Shown here piece after piece: positions 15,468 to 17,654 of a stretch of DNA of 17,654 bases. Position numbers and translations under genes: made by a program. Every line of letters begins with the position of its first letter. Within the stretch, counting starts at the first letter, position 1. The DNA comes from an uncultured Actinomycetes bacterium (lineage in GTDB: Bacteria > Actinomycetota > Actinomycetes > Nanopelagicales > Nanopelagicaceae): the NCBI GenBank assembly GCA_903932885.1, contig CAIZHT010000181.1, positions 1 through 17,654 of the forward strand, written 5' to 3'. Under the pieces are notes generated by a model. The model was not told where the DNA came from and searched no databases. It saw nothing but the letters and a program-made list of their open reading frames with translations.

Positions 15468-16154
15468 GTGCTAACACAGCGTCTTGGGATTGAAATTGAT
15501 CCTGCGTTGCTCGAGTTGGCATTTACGCATCGCTCATTTGCATATGAGACTGGTGCAAAAGAGACAAACGAACGCCTTGAATTTTTAGGCGATTCTGTTT
15601 TAGGTCTCATCGTTACTGAAGAGCTTTATCTTCGTTATCCAGATTTAGATGAGAGTCGTTTATCTCCACTTCGCTCTGGAATTGTAAATATGCGCGCTCT
15701 TGCAGATATTGCACGCGAGTTAGAACTTGGTAAATACATTCGACTTGGCAAGGGCGAAGAAGTAACTGGTGGTCGCGATAAGAATTCATTATTAGCCGAT
15801 GCTCTAGAAGCACTTATTGGCGCTATTTATTTGCACTCTGGATTCGAAAAGTGCACACAAGTAGTTCGACTCCTGATTCGTTCGACAATGGAGAGCGCAC
15901 TTGCTCGAGGCGCAGGACTCGATGGCAAGACAGCACTACAAGAATTAGCTGCATCACTTGGTCGCGGAGTTCCTGAATATATTGTTAGCGAAGAGGGCCC
16001 AGATCACGATAAGAATTTCACTGCTGTGGCAATGCTTACAGGTGTATCACTCAGCGAAGGCGTAGGAAAAAGTAAGCGTGAAGCAGAACAAGTTGCAGCG
16101 CGCACTGCATACGAACGTTTGAAAGCAGAGAGTGAAGTAGAACTCGAGGGTTAA
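15468..16154 (+). CDS. rnc: Ribonuclease III
   Basis: Double-strand-specific endoribonuclease that processes rRNA precursors and structured mRNAs. The signature NERLEFLGDSVL is at 34-45 with catalytic Glu38 and Asp42; the second pair is Asp111 and Glu114 in LLADALEALIGAIY. The C-terminal double-stranded-RNA-binding domain spans about 155-222 (KTALQELAASLGRG to KREAEQVAARTAYERL). The length of 228 residues is usual. It starts at GTG ten bases after rpmF with only a weak ribosome site, so coupling with rpmF is likely. In many actinobacteria mutM follows; here smc does. Confidence 0.96.
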   Translation: MLTQRLGIEIDPALLELAFTHRSFAYETGAKETNERLEFLGDSVLGLIVTEELYLRYPDLDESRLSPLRSGIVNMRALADIARELELGKYIRLGKGEEVTGGRDKNSLLADALEALIGAIYLHSGFEKCTQVVRLLIRSTMESALARGAGLDGKTALQELAASLGRGVPEYIVSEEGPDHDKNFTAVAMLTGVSLSEGVGKSKREAEQVAARTAYERLKAESEVELEG

Positions 16155-16178
16155 GGCGCTCGCGTTGAATAACAAAAG

Positions 16179-16211
16179 TACACGCGTAAAGCGATAGGTT
16201 TACCGCGTGTA
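16179..16211. repeat. Inverted repeat spanning the smc start codon
   Basis: TACACGCGTAAA (16179-16190) pairs with TTTACCGCGTGTA (16199-16211) with one bulged C, separated by eight bases. The right arm contains the smc GTG (16207-16209) and the spacer plus arm junction contains the TAGGTT box. It could be an operator over the smc promoter, or an RNA hairpin hiding the start codon if transcription begins upstream. Confidence 0.6.
16195..16200 (+). promoter_or_regulatory. Leaderless-type -10 box of smc
   Basis: TAGGTT lies six bases before the smc GTG, the same geometry as TAGGCT before thiL. The AGG inside it could alternatively be read as a weak Shine-Dalgarno eight bases before the GTG, so the two readings compete. 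Confidence 0.45.
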
Positions 16212-17654
16212 TTTGAAGAGTATGACGCTCAAGGGCTTTAAGTCCTTTGCCTCTGCCACAACCCTGCGCCTCGAACCAGGTATCACCTGCGTCGTCGGTC
16301 CTAACGGTTCAGGTAAGAGCAACGTTGTAGACGCACTCACATGGGTTATGGGTGAGCAAGGCGCAAAATCTCTTCGCGGCGGAAAGATGGAAGATGTAAT
16401 TTTCGCTGGAACTTCAGGTCGCGCACCACTGGGTCGCGCAGAAGTATCGGTAACAATTGATAACACTGATGGATCACTTCCCATTGATTACACCGAAGTA
16501 ACAATTTCTCGAATTCTTTTCCGCAATGGGCAAAGTGAATATCAGATCAATGGTGAAGCATCCCGTCTTCTAGATATTCAAGAACTACTCAGCGATTCAG
16601 GTATCGGTCGCGAAATGCACGTCATCGTTGGCCAAGGTCAACTCGATGCAATTTTGATGGCTACTCCTGAAGAGCGTCGTGGATTTATTGAAGAGGCTGC
16701 AGGCGTACTCAAACACCGCAAGCGCAAAGAGAAAGCACTTCGCAAACTCGACTCAATGCAGACAAATTTAGCGCGTGTTCAAGATCTAACTGTTGAACTT
16801 CGTCGCCAACTTCGCCCACTGGGTAAGCAAGCAGAAGTTGCTAAGAAGGCTGCGACAATTCAAGCAGACTTACGTGATGCAAAACTTCGCTTACTTGCAG
16901 ATGATTACATATCACTTTCTAGAACACTCGATGCCGAAGTTGCTGATGAGACTGCGCTGCGCGAGCGTCGGGCAATCGTTGATGGCGAACTCGAATCGGT
17001 ACGCGCCCGTGAAGAAGCACTCGATGCGCAAAGTGCACATGAAGGCCCTCTTCTAGTTGCCGCGCAAGAGAATTTCTACAATCTGAACTCACTGCGTGAA
17101 AAATTCCGTGGAACTCAGAGCCTGGCGCAAGAGCGTTCACGATTCTTAGCCGAAGAGGCTGAAGAAGCACGTAGCGCAGGACGCGATCCGCAAGTAATGG
17201 ATAGTGAAGCTAAGGCTTTGCGCAATGAGGAAAATGCTTTGCGACAAAGTGTTCTTGATGCGCAAAATGGATTGCAGAAAGCGACGCAAGATCTTGCTAC
17301 TGCAGAGGCTGAACTCAAAATCGATGAAGATACAATCGCTGCTGCAATGCGCGCCATTGCCGATGCTCGCGAAGGAACAGCGCGCCAAGAGGGCCATATC
17401 AAATCATTGGCGGCTCGTCTTGAAGCTATTGCTGAAGAAATTGCTCGCCTTACAAAAGCTCGCGACGATGCACAAGAGCGAGTTGAAAATGCACGTCGTG
17501 AATATTCAACATTTGAACTAGAGATTGCAAGTGCCGATTCAGGTGAAATCGGCCTTGACTCACAATTTGAAGGCGCAAAGAATGCACTCGAATTTTCAAA
17601 GAAAAAGCTTGCTGACTTGGTTGAGGCAGAACGTGGCGCTGATCGTGAGCGAAA
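16207..17654 (+). CDS. smc: Chromosome segregation ATPase SMC (5' part, runs off the window)
   Basis: SMC dimers with ScpA/ScpB organise and segregate the chromosome. The frame is open from the GTG to the end of the window, 482 codons. Visible are the N-terminal MTLKGFKSFASATTL, Walker A GPNGSGKS at 31-38, GEQGAKSLRGGKMEDVIFAGT at 49-69 and the Q-loop region IVGQGQLD at 140-147. From about residue 165 on it is a long charged coiled coil (E/A/R/L heptads), the first arm leading to a hinge that lies beyond the window. The GTG is preferred to the ATG at codon 6 because YLKSMTLKGFK matches the family start. mutM, often found just before smc in actinobacteria, is absent from the 52-base gap. Confidence 0.96.
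   Translation, partial: MYLKSMTLKGFKSFASATTLRLEPGITCVVGPNGSGKSNVVDALTWVMGEQGAKSLRGGKMEDVIFAGTSGRAPLGRAEVSVTIDNTDGSLPIDYTEVTISRILFRNGQSEYQINGEASRLLDIQELLSDSGIGREMHVIVGQGQLDAILMATPEERRGFIEEAAGVLKHRKRKEKALRKLDSMQTNLARVQDLTVELRRQLRPLGKQAEVAKKAATIQADLRDAKLRLLADDYISLSRTLDAEVADETALRERRAIVDGELESVRAREEALDAQSAHEGPLLVAAQENFYNLNSLREKFRGTQSLAQERSRFLAEEAEEARSAGRDPQVMDSEAKALRNEENALRQSVLDAQNGLQKATQDLATAEAELKIDEDTIAAAMRAIADAREGTARQEGHIKSLAARLEAIAEEIARLTKARDDAQERVENARREYSTFELEIASADSGEIGLDSQFEGAKNALEFSKKKLADLVEAERGADRER

Noticed and set aside
1..17654. Mobile element, CRISPR array, tRNA/rRNA, toxin-antitoxin or defence system
   Set aside because: No transposase, integrase, direct-repeat array, cloverleaf-like sequence or small toxin/antitoxin pair was seen; almost all of the window is accounted for by core genes.

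Overview
The window looks like a piece of core chromosome from a low- to mid-GC actinobacterium with a compact genome. Three things point to Actinobacteria. First, the HU protein carries a long lysine/alanine-rich tail of the mycobacterial HupB type. Second, the gene order (hupB - plsC - gpsA - ddl - Lrp-like - thiL - rpmB - [cyd] - recG - rsmD - coaD - sepIVA-like - DUF177 - rpmF - rnc - smc) follows the order I remember from mycobacteria and Streptomyces. Third, several genes have no Shine-Dalgarno sequence but carry a TAnnnT hexamer 6-7 bases before the start codon, the usual layout of actinobacterial leaderless mRNAs. The visibly AT-leaning sequence, short gaps and missing neighbours would fit a streamlined lineage such as the freshwater acI/Nanopelagicales group. 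That assignment is inference; no composition or homology search was run.

Layout. Positions 1-600: hupB with a 14-bp palindrome upstream and a strong intrinsic terminator. Positions 601-3473: a lipid and cell-wall block of plsC (acyltransferase), gpsA (glycerol-3-phosphate dehydrogenase) and ddl (D-Ala-D-Ala ligase), tightly packed. Positions 3480-3713: a minus-strand stand-alone Lrp/AsnC effector domain, divergent from thiL (3790-4716). rpmB (L28) lies on the minus strand, convergent with thiL, and its terminator lies inside the 3' end of thiL. Positions 4909-5151: a regulatory gap rich in inverted repeats. Positions 5152-10803: a complete cytochrome bd module, cydA-cydB-cydD-cydC, with translationally coupled junctions. 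Positions 10840-16154: recG, rsmD, coaD, a SepIVA-like coiled-coil protein, a DUF177/YceD protein, rpmF (L32) and rnc. Positions 16207-17654: the 5' part of smc, cut by the window end.

How the genes work together. PlsC and GpsA act in phosphatidic acid synthesis, Ddl in peptidoglycan precursor synthesis and ThiL in thiamine diphosphate formation. CydAB is a high-affinity quinol oxidase and CydDC the ABC exporter needed to assemble it. RecG, RsmD, CoaD, L32, RNase III and SMC are housekeeping functions in recombination, rRNA modification, CoA synthesis, ribosome assembly, RNA processing and chromosome organisation.

I do not see a mobile element, CRISPR array, tRNA, rRNA or an evident new multi-gene system. 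The points most worth checking are the cyd block sitting where actinobacteria usually have a DAK-domain gene, the inverted repeats before cydA and around the smc start, the run of leaderless-type starts, and the absence of mutM between rnc and smc.
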